Shown piece by piece: positions 1-10,755 of a stretch of 64,000 nt of DNA (its first letter is position 1; each line of letters begins with the position of its first letter). The stretch spans positions 4,672,036 to 4,736,035 of the forward strand of contig CM055267.1 of assembly GCA_029237695.1 (NCBI GenBank). Direction: 5' to 3'. Position numbers and translations under genes: made by a program. Source of the DNA: Conchocele bisecta (Eukaryota; Mollusca; Bivalvia; Lucinida; Thyasiridae). The notes beneath the pieces are model-generated. The model saw nothing but the letters and a program-made list of their open reading frames with translations, was not told where the DNA came from and did not search any database.

Positions 1-634
1 GGGATTGTATATCCATGAAACACAAACGACATTTTAGGTCGTGTCTAAGGTACGATCATAGACGTCGTCATAGGCATAGCAGACAGAGCATTGGAGTCGC
101 TGTTTCAGTAGTCAGTCAGAGCGACCAGGCATATCATGGCTACGTCTCTGACTATGTCGGCAGACATGGTTCTGTTGAGGAGCGACGCCACGTTAGCTAC
201 GGCGTCCATTCTTACGATACAGGGAAGGGACCTCCTTCGGGAAGCATCCCTTCAGGCCACGAATCTGTTTGGAAACAGATGTTCTCAGGTGACTGCTGCT
301 GACGCTGCAGTAAGACAGAGTCAGCAGTTAGCGTGACTATCAGTGGTCTCTTTAGCCAAGCGGTTCGCTTATAGAAGCGCAACTCGGGCTGGAAAGGGGA
401 CATAAGCAAGCTTCAATATCCCCTTCTCCTAACCCAGCGAGTGAGGTAACGGGTAGCTTTAAGCAACCCATAACACCTATACAGCCCCAATAGGGTGGGG
501 CTCCCAGAGGGGCGCTACACGCATCAGAGATTGGCAATCTCCGAGCTTCTACAGCGTGCTGTTTGTTGTACCAACAGACAGATCATTTCTAGATAGAGAC
601 GGCTCGATCGATACGTCGGACTATTAGAGTCAAC

Positions 635-900
635 GATTGGGCAGTCTCCATCGAACCACAGGAAGGTTATCTTCATATACCGATATGCCATGCATCCAGA
701 AACTTTCTAAGTTTTCAGTCGCAAGGCATGGTATAGCAGTTTTGTGTCCTACCCTTCAGAATAGCCACGGCGTTCACAAAACTAATAGAGGTAATCTCGG
801 CAGAGTCCAGACCGTGTGTTATTGCATACTTCAATACTTGGATGACTGGCTCCTCTGCACGATCAGTCCAGAGACACACTGCTACTTAAGCTGCGTGTGT
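635..900 (+). pseudogene. DIRS-type reverse transcriptase fragment
   Basis: The first part is in the frame starting at 635 (AVSIEPQEGYLHIPI, then SRNFLSF, then a stop near the GMV codons). The YLDDWLL catalytic motif at 835-855 is in a different frame, so at least one frameshift separates palm motif A from motif C. YLDDW is characteristic of the RTs of DIRS/Ngaro-like elements, not of LINEs. RNase H should follow but is not clearly readable. Confidence 0.65.
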
Positions 901-2439
901 TCTGGGATCTTATCACGGGGTTGGGTCTCATGCCGAACATAGAGTTGTCGGAACTAGTACCGAAACAGGACATCTGATACATAGGGATGAGTTTCCTTAC
1001 CAGACTGGGGATAGTCAGGGTACACTTGGACAGTGCCGATATGTACAGAGTAGACATGATGTTGCGAGTGATCTTCAAAGCTGTGTATCCACTTCAACTA
1101 CCAGCCAGGGGGCTATTTTAGCTGCTAGGGGTATTGAATTCAGAGGCAGATATGCGGTGTAGGTCGTCTACCAATGTACTGTGGACTACCTGTCGAGGGG
1201 GGTTCGAAAGTCCTTACCGAGGGGTCACTGTTAAGGACAGTGACCAACGCGGTTATCAACAGGTAGAGCCACCCCTGGTTGGGTCTGTTTGCGACCATGA
1301 GGGACAATCAGAGGTCAATGTATGTGTCTCCAGTTCTGGACTCGGGGGCATAGGCGGTGGGCGCATGTCCGTCTCGTGGAAATGAGTATACGGGTAAGCA
1401 TTTCCACAATCAGTAAATTCGGGTCACACTAGTGGCACCATGCTGGCCAATGACAAGTTGGTTCTCCAGCATACTGGAACGTCTAGTGTACCATCCGGTG
1501 GGCATTCCAGTGTTTCCCAAGCTTCTGTCACAGCATGCAGGGGGAACACTTCATGCGAATATGCTCGTTCTGATTCTTCACGTCTAACAACAACAATGTC
1601 AATAAATTCATTCGCACTGATCCAGAATATGAGTTTATCTCTCGCCCAGAACAAACCTACCAAATTTTACCGAGACGGAAAACACGCTATGCCCTGGCAC
1701 ATAGATCAAGGTCACGATCAGATGATAATGTGGGCTTCGTGGCGCAATCGGTTAAGACATTCGGCTAGATGATGGTGAATTTCATAAGACAAAATGCACC
1801 AGGCTTGTCAGAGGTTAAAATCCTCTGATGGCATCAGGTGGGGAAGACAGGATGCACACTGGGAGTGATAGAGGACTCAGGACTGGTCTCAGCAGCTAGT
1901 GTAGCTGTGGAGAACAGTGCCCCTTCTTATCCGGAGGCAGTAGCTTCGGTATACCAGTATCTGTCTCAGGATAGTGGTCCTGTTTAACCTGCGCAGGTGC
2001 CGAGGACTAAGTCTCTGTGTGAAGCAGACTAGGTTACTGCTTTCAAGGGTAGGCCTAGACTGCCTCAGCCCCACACTGTAGGAGCTCCGTTAGAGGAATT
2101 GATTTGGCACAGGGTTTGACCCCAAAACTAAGTTGGATTTCTTAAAGCCAATACTTTTCTGACACATCAGGGGCTCAAGTATTAGGTTATGCTTACATAA
2201 ACTTGGCTCCTAGAGTATTCGGCCTTGGAAAAGGATGCTCAGAGATGGTAGTATCCAAGGCTTAGTTCCATAAGGCACAGACTTGTTTTGTGCAAAGCCA
2301 GAGCGAGGTGAGTTAGGCACTACATCTCAATGACTAACCAATGAGAGGTAGGCACTGGATTTTTTATTCCATGCGTGGGTAATCAGGTTCTATCCAAATC
2401 GTCAGTTTACAGATGGATATCTCTCGCAACACGCAGAGC

Positions 2440-2691
2440 ATATCGATCCAATTCGGTTAAGGGCTTATAAGGTTATAATCGATGCCCATGAGGTCGGAGC
2501 AGTATTTACCTCCTCTGAGTTCCTCTATGGAGTGATCCTGGGGATAAGATAATGGAAGCGGCATCCGGGAAGTCTCATTCCACTTTTATCAGTTTTACAT
2601 ACGTACACTGACGGCGCAGAGCGCAGATATTTACACATTGGATCCCCTAGTCGCGGCTAGCATGGTTGTCGCGGGTGCAAAGCATGTGTAA
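2440..2691 (+). pseudogene. DIRS-type tyrosine recombinase C-terminal fragment
   Basis: The last codons before the TAA at 2689-2691 read SFHFYQFYIRTLTAQSAD and then IYTLDPLVAASM. This resembles the C-terminal segment after the catalytic tyrosine region in DIRS-like recombinases, where an FY-[LI]R motif is followed by an LGPLVAA-like tail. Upstream codons (AYKVIIDAHEVGAV) are in another frame. The catalytic Arg/His/Tyr set cannot be confirmed. Inference from family knowledge. Confidence 0.45.
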
Positions 2692-3510
2692 AAGGCTCAA
2701 TGTTTTAGCCTGTTGTTATTCTTGGCCAGTGGATCTAGTCCAGGATAACAAATTGTTGGTATATTCACATTGGCAGTACAAAACGTTCTAGTTATCAGCT
2801 AGTTCAAGTTTTGTGCCTGGTAAGTTTTCGTAGATTGTTTTCTTGATTACACATGACTGGTTATGCCAGTCTGGATACATATTTTACTATAATGTGTGCA
2901 GTTGTGTGGGGTTACCAATGATTGTGAGGTCCGGAGAGGGTAACGGTGAGTTCCCTGTGCTCCGGGGTGCTAACGGTACTAGGTATCATGACACTCGAAA
3001 ACACATAATCATTCATCCAGGGTCATGAATACCATGTTTTGTAATTATTGATAGTATGTGGTTGTCAATATGCATAGGGTATTTTATGTTAGCGTTACTA
3101 TTTGTGAGTAATGTGGGTTAGAACTTTAAGAGACTTGTGGACATGGCCAAGGGTCAGTGTAGATGCTGTGAGTCTTAGATGTGAGGCACAACAGTGTGTA
3201 TGACATGACGCTAACATGATATGAGTTAGTCACATTCAGTGCGTGTGAAACTGCGACTGGGGACAGTACTCAAGCAGACCAGAAGACTTAGCTGGCGGCT
3301 CAGTTATCTTCTGGGAGCAGGAAAAGGGGGGGGGGGCGCTGCTCAGACGGTGCCCGGGTCTAGTCTACAAGTTGTTTGGTGAGTCAATTTATTGATCCTA
3401 GGTTAAGTATTCACAGAGCGAATTAATTTATTTTTCTGGTTTCTGTATCACCTTACCTTCCCGCCTTGGAGACAAATTCTAGCAACATATAACAGGGAAA
3501 TATGATACAA
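2692..3510. other. Non-coding stretch between DIRS remnant and LTR element
   Basis: No supported gene. A run of ten or more G occurs near 3328. Just before the LTR (3482-3497) an 16-base stretch TAGCAACATATAACAGG is shared with the inner part of the inverted repeat at 9023-9040, on the other side of the LTR element. Confidence 0.5.
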
Positions 3511-4898
3511 TGTCACAGAGAAATACAAATGTATGTAGTGATCTAGGCTGGTAAGGATCATAATTCAGCAATAGTATATATGTAATGAGAATGGGAGATA
3601 GGTGCTGTAGGATTAGCTTACAAGGTACAACAGGGGCCTGGGGGTAAATTACCAATTTTGATTGAAGGGAAATCTTTTGTTACTGGTCAAGGATAATCCG
3701 TGGTCAGTGAGCTATTTTAGTATTTGTGGGTAGTTCGCAAGTGAGTTTAAATCTTGTAGAACAGTGTGTGTTGGATGTTTGTGAGAGATGGTTGTGTGAA
3801 TAGGCATATCTGGCAGCTTGGTCAGAGAGAGAGGGAGAAATACATAAAATCTCATTGGATTATTTCATGCTGATGGAAGATGATCAGGTATGTTTAATTA
3901 GATAGTAAATAGGTACTCTGTATTGTATACGCGTGGAATATTGTGCGTCGCATGGAATTTAGTAGAGAGGCAGATGGGATATCGGGCTCGTTCTGTAATT
4001 TCAGCGGATGGACGATCCAGAGGGCATTTGAGTAGTTAGAGCGGGATCCATAGATGTAGTCGATAGAAGAGTCGGGAAGGTGGCGGATATTAGAGATAGC
4101 GGTCTACGATGCATGCAGATGCATCGCCTATCTACAATTGGATATATTTATTGAGGGTTCCTGACGTGACTCTCGCGAAGAACGGCATTATAGGGACGTC
4201 AGCGGTGATATAGATAGACAGCAGTGAACTAAATATTGGTGACTGCTGGGGTATACTTATACTTCAGTCATTGAAGCACATGTATGTAAAACATTTACTT
4301 CGGACGTGGACTTGGACGTATGTGGGACATTTAACGGTGGTGATAGGTGGTGATAGTAGTAAGGGGGTCACTTTGGGTACAATTTAACGTATATTTAACG
4401 TACATTCAAAGGAACTGTGACTTGTGCGTGATTAAATTACATGTATTTTGATATATAGTGTTACCATGTGGAAATACCAATTTCAATGATCATTATTTGT
4501 GACAATAGTGAAGCATAAACAGACTAAATTGTATTCTATCTGTGATATTGATGTATGATATGTATGAATGGTGTGTATGTGTGTGTGAATTCTGTATTAT
4601 GTAATACATGCTGTAAATAACATAATTGTACATAAATACATGAAGAAGACAACATTGGCTCAATATCCTAAATCCAATTGAATTCAGACAATGTAGAAGA
4701 AGGTGATATATGGTTTCGTAATTCTGTACTACTTATTTCCCTTCGCACTCATTCATGAAATATGTATAGTCTTCGTCATTCTGTTATATGAAGTTTGTGA
4801 AGAATTCTGTGTACAAATTTACTGTTTGACTACAAATGGCATAATTCCGATTGCAGTCCACCAACACCGAGTGTATGTATCGCATCCGGGCTCTAACA
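3511..4898 (+). repeat. 5' LTR
   Basis: Starts TGTCACAGAG and ends GGGCTCTAACA. Aligned against the 3' LTR it shows scattered substitutions and a few 1-4 base indels, for example near 3790, 4395 and 4540. A TG...CA terminus and an adjacent primer site confirm the boundary. The small open frames inside it are not credible genes. Confidence 0.9.
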
Positions 4899-4899
4899 T

Positions 4900-4917
4900 T
4901 GGTGTCAGAAGTGGGGT
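4900..4917 (+). other. Primer binding site (tRNA-Leu)
   Basis: TGGTGTCAGAAGTGGGGT begins one base after the LTR end. It is complementary to the 3' end of metazoan tRNA-Leu (ending CACTTCTGACACCA), the usual primer in several animal Ty3/gypsy lineages. Confidence 0.8.
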
Positions 4918-5211
4918 AGTTCTCGGTTAGATACGTATATCAAGGCTATTATAAGTAGCGGGTTACATGTGGGCTTTCGGGTGTGTTTGGTATCTAGTCA
5001 AATCTGAGGGTAGATAGTTAGGTTGACTAGTCACGTAGCTAAAGCAAACACACACAACTGGACTGATATCCAGTGTCACTGATCACACGTCATGGTGAAA
5101 CAGCATACCACTCCTTTTTCTTCACACCACAACTCTGTCATCGTGACCATAGTATGCGATCAATTTTTGAAAGTGACATCTAATCTAGTATATAAATAGT
5201 TGCCAGCGACC

Positions 5212-7185
5212 ATGTCGTCTATCCAGGAGTTGTCTGCAGTGGGTAAAGGATTAGGTATGGAAGGTGAAGCACTACTCACATTTATTAAAGAGGAACATGC
5301 TAGAGAGAGGCAAATTAGATTGGAGACGAGAGAAGCAGATAAAGAGGCAAGGGAAGTAGAAGAACGGTTAAAGTTAGCTCAGTTACAGGCAGAGAAGGAG
5401 GAGAGAGTAGCTAAGTTAGACGAGGAAAAGTTAAGGTTAAAAGCTGACAGAGAGGCACATATGCAATCAGCCAAGGAGAAACTAGAGTTAGAAAAATTAG
5501 CTAGAACAGCAGAAAAGGAAGAACGTGATCGAGTATTAGAAAAAGAAAAGATCGAGTTGCAGTTGTCTATGGAAAAGTTTCAGTATGACTGTAGAATGCA
5601 GGAGTTACACAATAAGAGGGATATAGAATTAGCCAAAGCCGAAATGGGATTACCTGAGGGTGGGAACCAAATATCGATAGAAAAATGCAGAATTAAGGGT
5701 CCTAAGCTTCTATATTTTGAGGAAACCAAAGATAGTATCGATGCTTATCTGTATCGGTTTGAAAAATATGCAGAGTTGGAGAAGTGGAACAGAGATATAT
5801 GGGGAATACAACTGAGTTCATTACGAAAAGGTAAGGCCCTTGAGGTGTACGCCAGGCTTCCCTCAGAGCAGTCTCTCAGTTATGACAGTTTAACAGCAGC
5901 CCTACTGAAAAGGTTTGAGGTGACCAAGGAAGAATTACGTAAGAAGGTAAAAGAAAATAAACCAGAGAGAGGGGAGACTTTTGAGCAGTTTGGGGAGAGG
6001 TTGAAGAGCTACCATACAAAATGGTTAGACTTGGGTAAAGTAGAGCACAGTTTTGACAAATTACAGGATTTCTTGTTACGGGATCAGTTCCTACAAACAT
6101 GTGGTAAGGACTTAGCAACTTTTCTGAAAGAACGTGATATACAAAGTTTTGGTGACATGACGAGACAGGCGGACCGATATGCTGATAACAGAGGTGGGGC
6201 TTTCAACGTTGTGTCAAGAGGATCACGGGGTCACGATAACCAAAGGGTAAGTGCAAATAGAGATAGTCCGACATCACAGACGAACCGGAATACAGGTAGA
6301 CTGGGTGAAATATTATGCTTTGCCTGTGGAAGTAACGGTCACATTGCACGAGATTGTCCAGGACGACACAGGGGTGAGTATTACCAGTCATTCGATAATT
6401 TCGATACGCCATCAAGAGGTCGTGGGAATGGTTTTGAACCACCGGTAAGAGGTCGGGGAAGAGGTAATGGGCCAATGTCACGAGGTCGTGGATGGGAAAA
6501 TGGATCACAGCGAGGCAGAGGTCAGTATCGGGACAATAGTCGAAGAGGAGGTCGAGGTGGTGTAATGGGAGCATGTATCTTAGCTCGAGGTATCTTAGGA
6601 GGGATAGCTAGTGGCCATACCATGGGAGGTCTAGTGATTAAGCCTGGATTGGTCAATGGGAGATTAGTGAATGTGTTGTCAGATTCGGGTTGTAATGGCA
6701 TTGTAGTGAAACGGGAACTAGTCTACGACGATCAGATGTTGGACAAGAAGGTGGAATGTAGAATGATAAATGGGCAAAGCATTGTGGTTCCAGTTGCTAG
6801 AATTCACATAGATACTCCATACTTACAGGGCACGGTGGAGGCTTGGGTCATGGATAGTCCTCTTTGCGACTTGATAGTGGGTAAAGTCCCTACTGCAGTA
6901 GAGACAACAGCAAGTAGAGTTCCAGAAATAGGTGAGAAGGTAGATATACAGGAATTGGAAGCAGTAACACAGGCTGTAGTTACTAGAGGACAATACGATA
7001 AGGCACAGAAGGAATATCCTCAGTTGAAAGTACCAGAGATTGTAGGTCTGAACAAAAGTCCAGAAGAGATTATAGAGTTACAAGGTAAGGATGAAACGTT
7101 AGACAAATGTAGAGAAAATGGAAAAAATAACATCGTGAAACAAACAAGATCAGGTGAAACCAGCTGGACATATATAGAAGGCTGA
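5212..7185 (+). CDS. gag: Gag-protease polyprotein of Ty3/gypsy-like element
   Basis: A 657-codon open frame with ATG at 5212 in a good context (GCGACCATG). Residues ~10-150 are a highly charged, heptad-rich coiled coil (many EK/ER/EA). Residues ~160-330 are a retrotransposon gag capsid-like region. A single CCHC zinc knuckle (CFACGSNGHIARDCP) follows near residue 370, then an Arg/Gly-rich nucleic-acid-binding stretch of RGRG repeats. Residues ~470-560 hold a retropepsin-like segment with DSGC in place of the usual D[ST]G[AS]. The frame ends in the linker that normally leads into reverse transcriptase, and then stops at TGA. It packages the RNA into virus-like particles. The frame is intact although pol is gone, so it could still make capsid. 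Confidence 0.88.
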   Translation: MSSIQELSAVGKGLGMEGEALLTFIKEEHARERQIRLETREADKEAREVEERLKLAQLQAEKEERVAKLDEEKLRLKADREAHMQSAKEKLELEKLARTAEKEERDRVLEKEKIELQLSMEKFQYDCRMQELHNKRDIELAKAEMGLPEGGNQISIEKCRIKGPKLLYFEETKDSIDAYLYRFEKYAELEKWNRDIWGIQLSSLRKGKALEVYARLPSEQSLSYDSLTAALLKRFEVTKEELRKKVKENKPERGETFEQFGERLKSYHTKWLDLGKVEHSFDKLQDFLLRDQFLQTCGKDLATFLKERDIQSFGDMTRQADRYADNRGGAFNVVSRGSRGHDNQRVSANRDSPTSQTNRNTGRLGEILCFACGSNGHIARDCPGRHRGEYYQSFDNFDTPSRGRGNGFEPPVRGRGRGNGPMSRGRGWENGSQRGRGQYRDNSRRGGRGGVMGACILARGILGGIASGHTMGGLVIKPGLVNGRLVNVLSDSGCNGIVVKRELVYDDQMLDKKVECRMINGQSIVVPVARIHIDTPYLQGTVEAWVMDSPLCDLIVGKVPTAVETTASRVPEIGEKVDIQELEAVTQAVVTRGQYDKAQKEYPQLKVPEIVGLNKSPEEIIELQGKDETLDKCRENGKNNIVKQTRSGETSWTYIEG

Positions 7186-7290
7186 TGCGTTGGTCTCTCT
7201 TGCTTCAGCCATTTAGGTTCACCATAGAAGCAATCGCGGGTAAAAGCAATGTGGGGGCAGACTATCTCAGTCGTATCGAAGTTGACTAGA
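7183..7290 (+). pseudogene. Residual RNase H C-terminus of pol
   Basis: Immediately after the gag stop the sequence reads LMRWSLLLQPFRFTIEAIAG and then GADYLSRIE. That matches the conserved end of the Ty3/gypsy RNase H domain (W..L..F.F.I....G...ADYLSR). The reverse transcriptase that should precede it and the integrase that should follow it are absent. This shows an internal deletion, not a naturally short element. Confidence 0.8.
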
Positions 7291-7399
7291 GCTAGCACAG
7301 AAATAGCTAAGGAAACTATGTTTGTAGAGTGTAATACGAGACAAGGGTATTGTAGATTCTCTGTGAGTGAAACAAAAGTGTGGTACACTTTTGTCCATT

Positions 7400-7411
7400 G
7401 CAGGGGAGTTA
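7400..7411 (+). other. Polypurine tract of LTR element
   Basis: GCAGGGGAG sits directly before TTA and the 3' LTR TGTCACAG, the expected place for the plus-strand primer. Confidence 0.55.
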
Positions 7412-8795
7412 TGTCACAGAGAAATACAAATGTATATAGTGATCTAGGCTGGTAAGGATCATAATTCAGCAATAGTATATATGTAATGAGAATGGGAGAT
7501 AGGTGCTGTAGGATTAGCTTACAAGGTACAACAGGGGCCTGGGGGTAAATTACCAATTTTGATTGAAGGGAAATCTTTTGTTACTGGTCAAGGATAATCC
7601 GTGGTCAGTGAGCTATTTTAGTATTTGTGGGTAGTTCGCAAGTGAGTTTAAATCTTGTAGAACAGTGTGTGTTGGATGTTTGTGAGAGATGGTGTGTGAA
7701 TAGGCATATCTGGCAGCTTGGTCAGAGAGAGAGGGAGAAATACATAAAATCTCATTGGATTATTTCATGCTGATGGAAGATGATCAGGTATGTTTAATTA
7801 GATAGTAAATAGGTACTCTGTATTGTATACGCGTGGAATATTGTGCGTCGCATGGAATTTAGTAGAGAGGCAGATGGGATATCGGGCTCGTTCTGTAATT
7901 TCAGCGGATGGACGTTCCAGAGGGCATTTGAGTAGTTAGAGCGGGATACATAGATGTAGTCGATAGAAGAGTCGGGAAGGTGGCGGATATTAGAGATAGC
8001 GGTCTACGATGCACGCAGATGCATCGCCTATCTGCAGTTGGATATATTTATTGAGGGTTCCTGACGTGACTCTCGCGAAGAACGGCATTATAGGGACGTC
8101 AGCGGTGATATAGATAGACAGCAGTGAACTAAATATTGGTGACTGCTGGGGTATACTTATACTTCAGTCATTGAAGCACATATATGTAAAACATTTACTT
8201 CGGACGTGGACTTGGACGTATGTGGGACATTTAACGGTGGTGATAGGTGGTGATAGTAGTAAGGGGGTCACTTTGGGTACAATTTAACGTATATCAAACA
8301 TTCAAAGGAACTGTGACTTGTGCGTGATTAAATTACATGTATTTTGATATATAGTGTTACCATGTGGAAATACCAATTTCAATGATCATTATTTGTGACA
8401 ATAGTGAAGCATAAACAGACACTAAATTGTATTCTATCTGATATTGATGTATGATATGTATGAATGGTGTGTATGTGTGTGTGAATTCTGTATTATGTAA
8501 TACGTGCTGTAAATAACATAATTGTACATAAATACATGAAGAAGACAACATTGGCTCAATATCCTAAATCCAATTGAATTCAGACAATGTAGAAGAAGGT
8601 GATATATGGTTTCGTAATTCTGTACTACTTATTTCCCTTCGCAACTCATTCATGAAATATGTATAGTCTTCGTCATTCTGTTATATGAAGTTTGTGAAGA
8701 ATTCTGTGTACAAATTTACTGTTTGACTACAAATGGCATAATTCCGATTGCAGTCCACCAACACCGAGTGTATGTATCGCATCCGGGCTCTAACA
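7412..8795 (+). repeat. 3' LTR
   Basis: Direct repeat of 3511-4898 with about 1% differences. Begins TGTCACAGAG, ends CTCTAACA. Confidence 0.9.
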
Positions 8796-9087
8796 TACAG
8801 AAATCAGAATTTTTCAATGTAATATTAGTTTCTGTGAGTACTTACCTGTTATATGTATTTAACACCCGCCTCCCACCCCGCAAGTTGAGATATTTGTTCT
8901 ATCGCAAAGAGGAAGTCTCCCGTGTGCACATGTGCGGTCGATATGGGATGGGACAGGTGTAAGTGCGGACTAGGTGCTGGTCAATAAATTGTATTCGGAA
9001 TGGGTAGCCCCAATAGAAGCTATATAGCAACATATAACAGGTAAGTACTCACAGAAACTAATTTTACATTGAAAAATTCTGATTTTC
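8796..9087. mobile_element. Short inverted-repeat (MITE-like) element
   Basis: Arms at about 8801-8855 and 9029-9085 are reverse complements over ~55 bases (one arm reads ACATATAACAGGTAAGTACT, the other its complement). They enclose a ~170-base unique spacer. The arm contains GGTAAGTACT, a strong 5' splice-site look-alike, in one orientation. No coding capacity. The LTR element abuts its left arm. Confidence 0.6.
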
Positions 9088-9464
9088 GCTGTCCCACTGA
9101 TCTAACCACAGTTATGCCCCTTTTTCAACTCAGAATTTTTTTTCCTCGTCCGGCGATCTATCCACAGTTCTTGGCCGATACTCTTCATACTCTGTATACA
9201 TCCCAACCATCAAGTGCAGGGGTGCGTAACGTAAACATTTTCACAGTCCCACCGATCCATCCGCAGTTATGCACCTTTTTCAACTCTGGATCACTCACTC
9301 ATTGATTGCTGTCAACAGCGGTGGCATTTTGTTGTGCAAACAATTTTTTACCTGTGCATAGGTGATAATTGAAAGAAATAACTGTTTATGTATGAGAATG
9401 CCATCTCAGAATGATTTACCCGATATATTGGCCCTGGCCCTCACGTCGTGTCATGGTGTGGCAG

Positions 9465-9589
9465 GTATGAAGGCGAACGTGTCTGAGGCGGAGCATCCCC
9501 TGCTGTGTGAGAGCACGCGGAAACAGCGCGGCGAACTCGCTATAACCATCATGGTGCAGTACAAGGATGACCAGGTGAAACTCGGCAAG
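9465..9589 (+). CDS. ZSWIM8: ZSWIM8 exon 1 of 9 in window
   Basis: Encodes MKANVSEAEHPLLCESTRKQ and GELAITIMVQYKDDQVKLGK, matching the EHPLLCE...RG(E/D)LA...YKDDQ segment of ZSWIM8. The acceptor is taken as GTGGCAG at 9464 (phase 2 start, GT then ATG). The donor AAG|GTGAGT at 9590 ends in phase 0. ZSWIM8 is the substrate receptor of a Cullin-3/elongin-type ubiquitin ligase that destroys Argonaute bound to special targets and so degrades microRNAs. The N-terminal SWIM zinc finger is upstream of the window. The acceptor choice is less certain than the donor, because the frame is open further upstream. Confidence 0.85.
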
Positions 9590-9915
9590 GTGAGTCACAG
9601 CAGGGCACGGCATACTGCTGCACAATATTGTTTGTTTTTAAGTCTTACTCGGCTCCTGCGAGTCTGATTTTTGAGACATTGTTTATGTCCGCTTACATCA
9701 ATGATAAATACACGTATGTGACTCTTGAGTGCATATGATTGATTTGTTGCAATTGCTCTAAGATCCTTTTTGTCGGTTAGTTGTCCATATACATGAGATG
9801 ATGTGCTGGCACCCTGTGATGTTTTCTACTATGAGGCATGGCCTATTTGTGCCGACAGTCACAGTTGCCTATAGCAGAAAACATAACATTGTACCATGTG
9901 ATTTTGTGCCGGCAG

Positions 9916-10289
9916 GTGATGGACAAGCTGCTGGACAAGGAGGTTCACCAGTCCTACAAGGCGGCGGCCTGCCTCGTCACCTACCTCTCCAGCAAGGCCG
10001 CCTGTCCCGGGCCGCCCCCGCCTGCCCGCGCCAACACCAGCCAACCGCCACCCACCCTACCCCGCTACATGCCCCCGCCCCGCCCCACCAAGGCCTCCGA
10101 GCTGGACGAGATCCCGCTGACCGATGAGCGGGTGGAGATGCGGCGTGGGGTCGTGACCCCTGGCGAACCCCGTGCGACTGACGCCCTCGGAGCCCACAAG
10201 GCGGGCGGGCTTGTATTTGGGCCCAGCACCAGCACGGCCAATCTGCCCGGGGCCCGCCCCAAAACATACTCCCTACGCTACGGCAACAG
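9916..10289 (+). CDS. ZSWIM8: ZSWIM8 exon 2 of 9 in window
   Basis: The acceptor CCGGCAG|GTG follows exon 1 in phase 0, giving GKVMDKLLDKE, equivalent to the LDKLLDRE segment of vertebrate ZSWIM8. After ~25 residues the exon becomes a Pro/Ala/Thr-rich linker (GPPPPARANTSQPPP and on), poorly conserved and probably disordered. Donor AACAG|GTATGT at 10290, phase 2. GC content is far above the flanking intron, which itself marks the exon. The frame stays open into the intron, but that extension is AT-rich and not conserved. Confidence 0.85.
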
Positions 10290-10651
10290 GTATGTTTGTA
10301 ACGACATACTCGTGCGTATAATAGGACTGAGTCAAACTTACTTCAGCTGTGACATGATAAGCCAGACAAACTGTGATGAAAACTGTCAGATCAATAGTCC
10401 ACAGTTGTCACAGCTTGGTGTAAAATGGACTCTAAGTTACATCTTGGGTGTAGTAGGAATCCTCCCTCACCAGATCAGAATGTTGTGGAATCAATACGGG
10501 TTGGTCCCAATACAACAGTGCTCAAAACTGCATCTACTCAGTTACCTGTGTCTGAGACCTTGTTGTATGCCCATTCATCCCTACTCACCGCCTCTGTCCA
10601 AGACCTTGTTGAAACCCTTTGACCCCCTGTTCCCCGCCCTGTGTATTGCAG

Positions 10652-10755
10652 CGGGAAGGACACAGACAGCTCGGCCGTGGAGGAAGAGGCTGACGACTTC
10701 AAGGCCCTCGAGGCGAAACTCCGATGTATGGCCATCAAGAAAAAACCCTCCCAAG
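10652..10755 (+). CDS. ZSWIM8: ZSWIM8 exon 3 of 9 in window
   Basis: Acceptor TATTGCAG at 10651. Exon 2 AG joins C to give Ser, then GKDTDSSAVEEEADDFKALE and AKLRCMAIKKKPSQ. The last base G plus GT of the next exon gives Gly, reproducing the KKK..GMA.IDSSAPE order of vertebrate ZSWIM8. The exon end (from GTATGGCCATCAAG onward) together with its donor GTTTGT is the first copy of a tandem array that continues to 11045. Only this first donor gives an open reading frame: extension meets a TAG two codons after the junction. Confidence 0.85.

Larger units (their letters stand above)
1..2691 (+). pseudogene. Decayed DIRS-like (tyrosine recombinase) retrotransposon
   Basis: A degenerate coding series on the + strand. 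Around 136-336 an open stretch resembles the C-terminal gag region of DIRS-like elements (ends ADAAVRQSQQLA). At 635-850 a broken reverse transcriptase reads DWAVSIEPQEGYLHIPI, an in-frame stop, then VLPFRIATAFTK. In another frame the catalytic YLDDW box lies at 835-849. At about 2440-2691 a tail reading FYIRTLTAQSAD then DPLVAASMVVAG before a TAA resembles the end of DIRS tyrosine recombinases. Gag, RT and recombinase in that order, with no DDE integrase, is the DIRS layout. Multiple stops and frameshifts make it non-functional. Exact ends and terminal repeats were not found, and the 5' end probably lies outside the window. Assignment rests on motif recognition only. Confidence 0.6.
3511..8795 (+). 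mobile_element. Ty3/gypsy-like LTR retrotransposon, pol-deleted
   Basis: Two direct long terminal repeats (3511-4898 and 7412-8795) flank a primer binding site, an intact gag and a short pol remnant. Both LTRs begin TGTCACAG and end CTCTAACA (TG...CA). Flanks TACAA (3506-3510) and TACAG (8796-8800) form an imperfect 5-bp target duplication. Between gag and the polypurine tract only the end of RNase H remains, so reverse transcriptase and integrase are missing. The element could move only with proteins supplied in trans. The LTRs differ at roughly 15 places by eye, about 1%, so insertion is fairly recent. Confidence 0.9.

Noticed and set aside
4703..4930. Small open frames within the LTRs (also 8357-8962)
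   Set aside because: They occur in both LTRs, differ by indels between copies, and span the primer-binding site.
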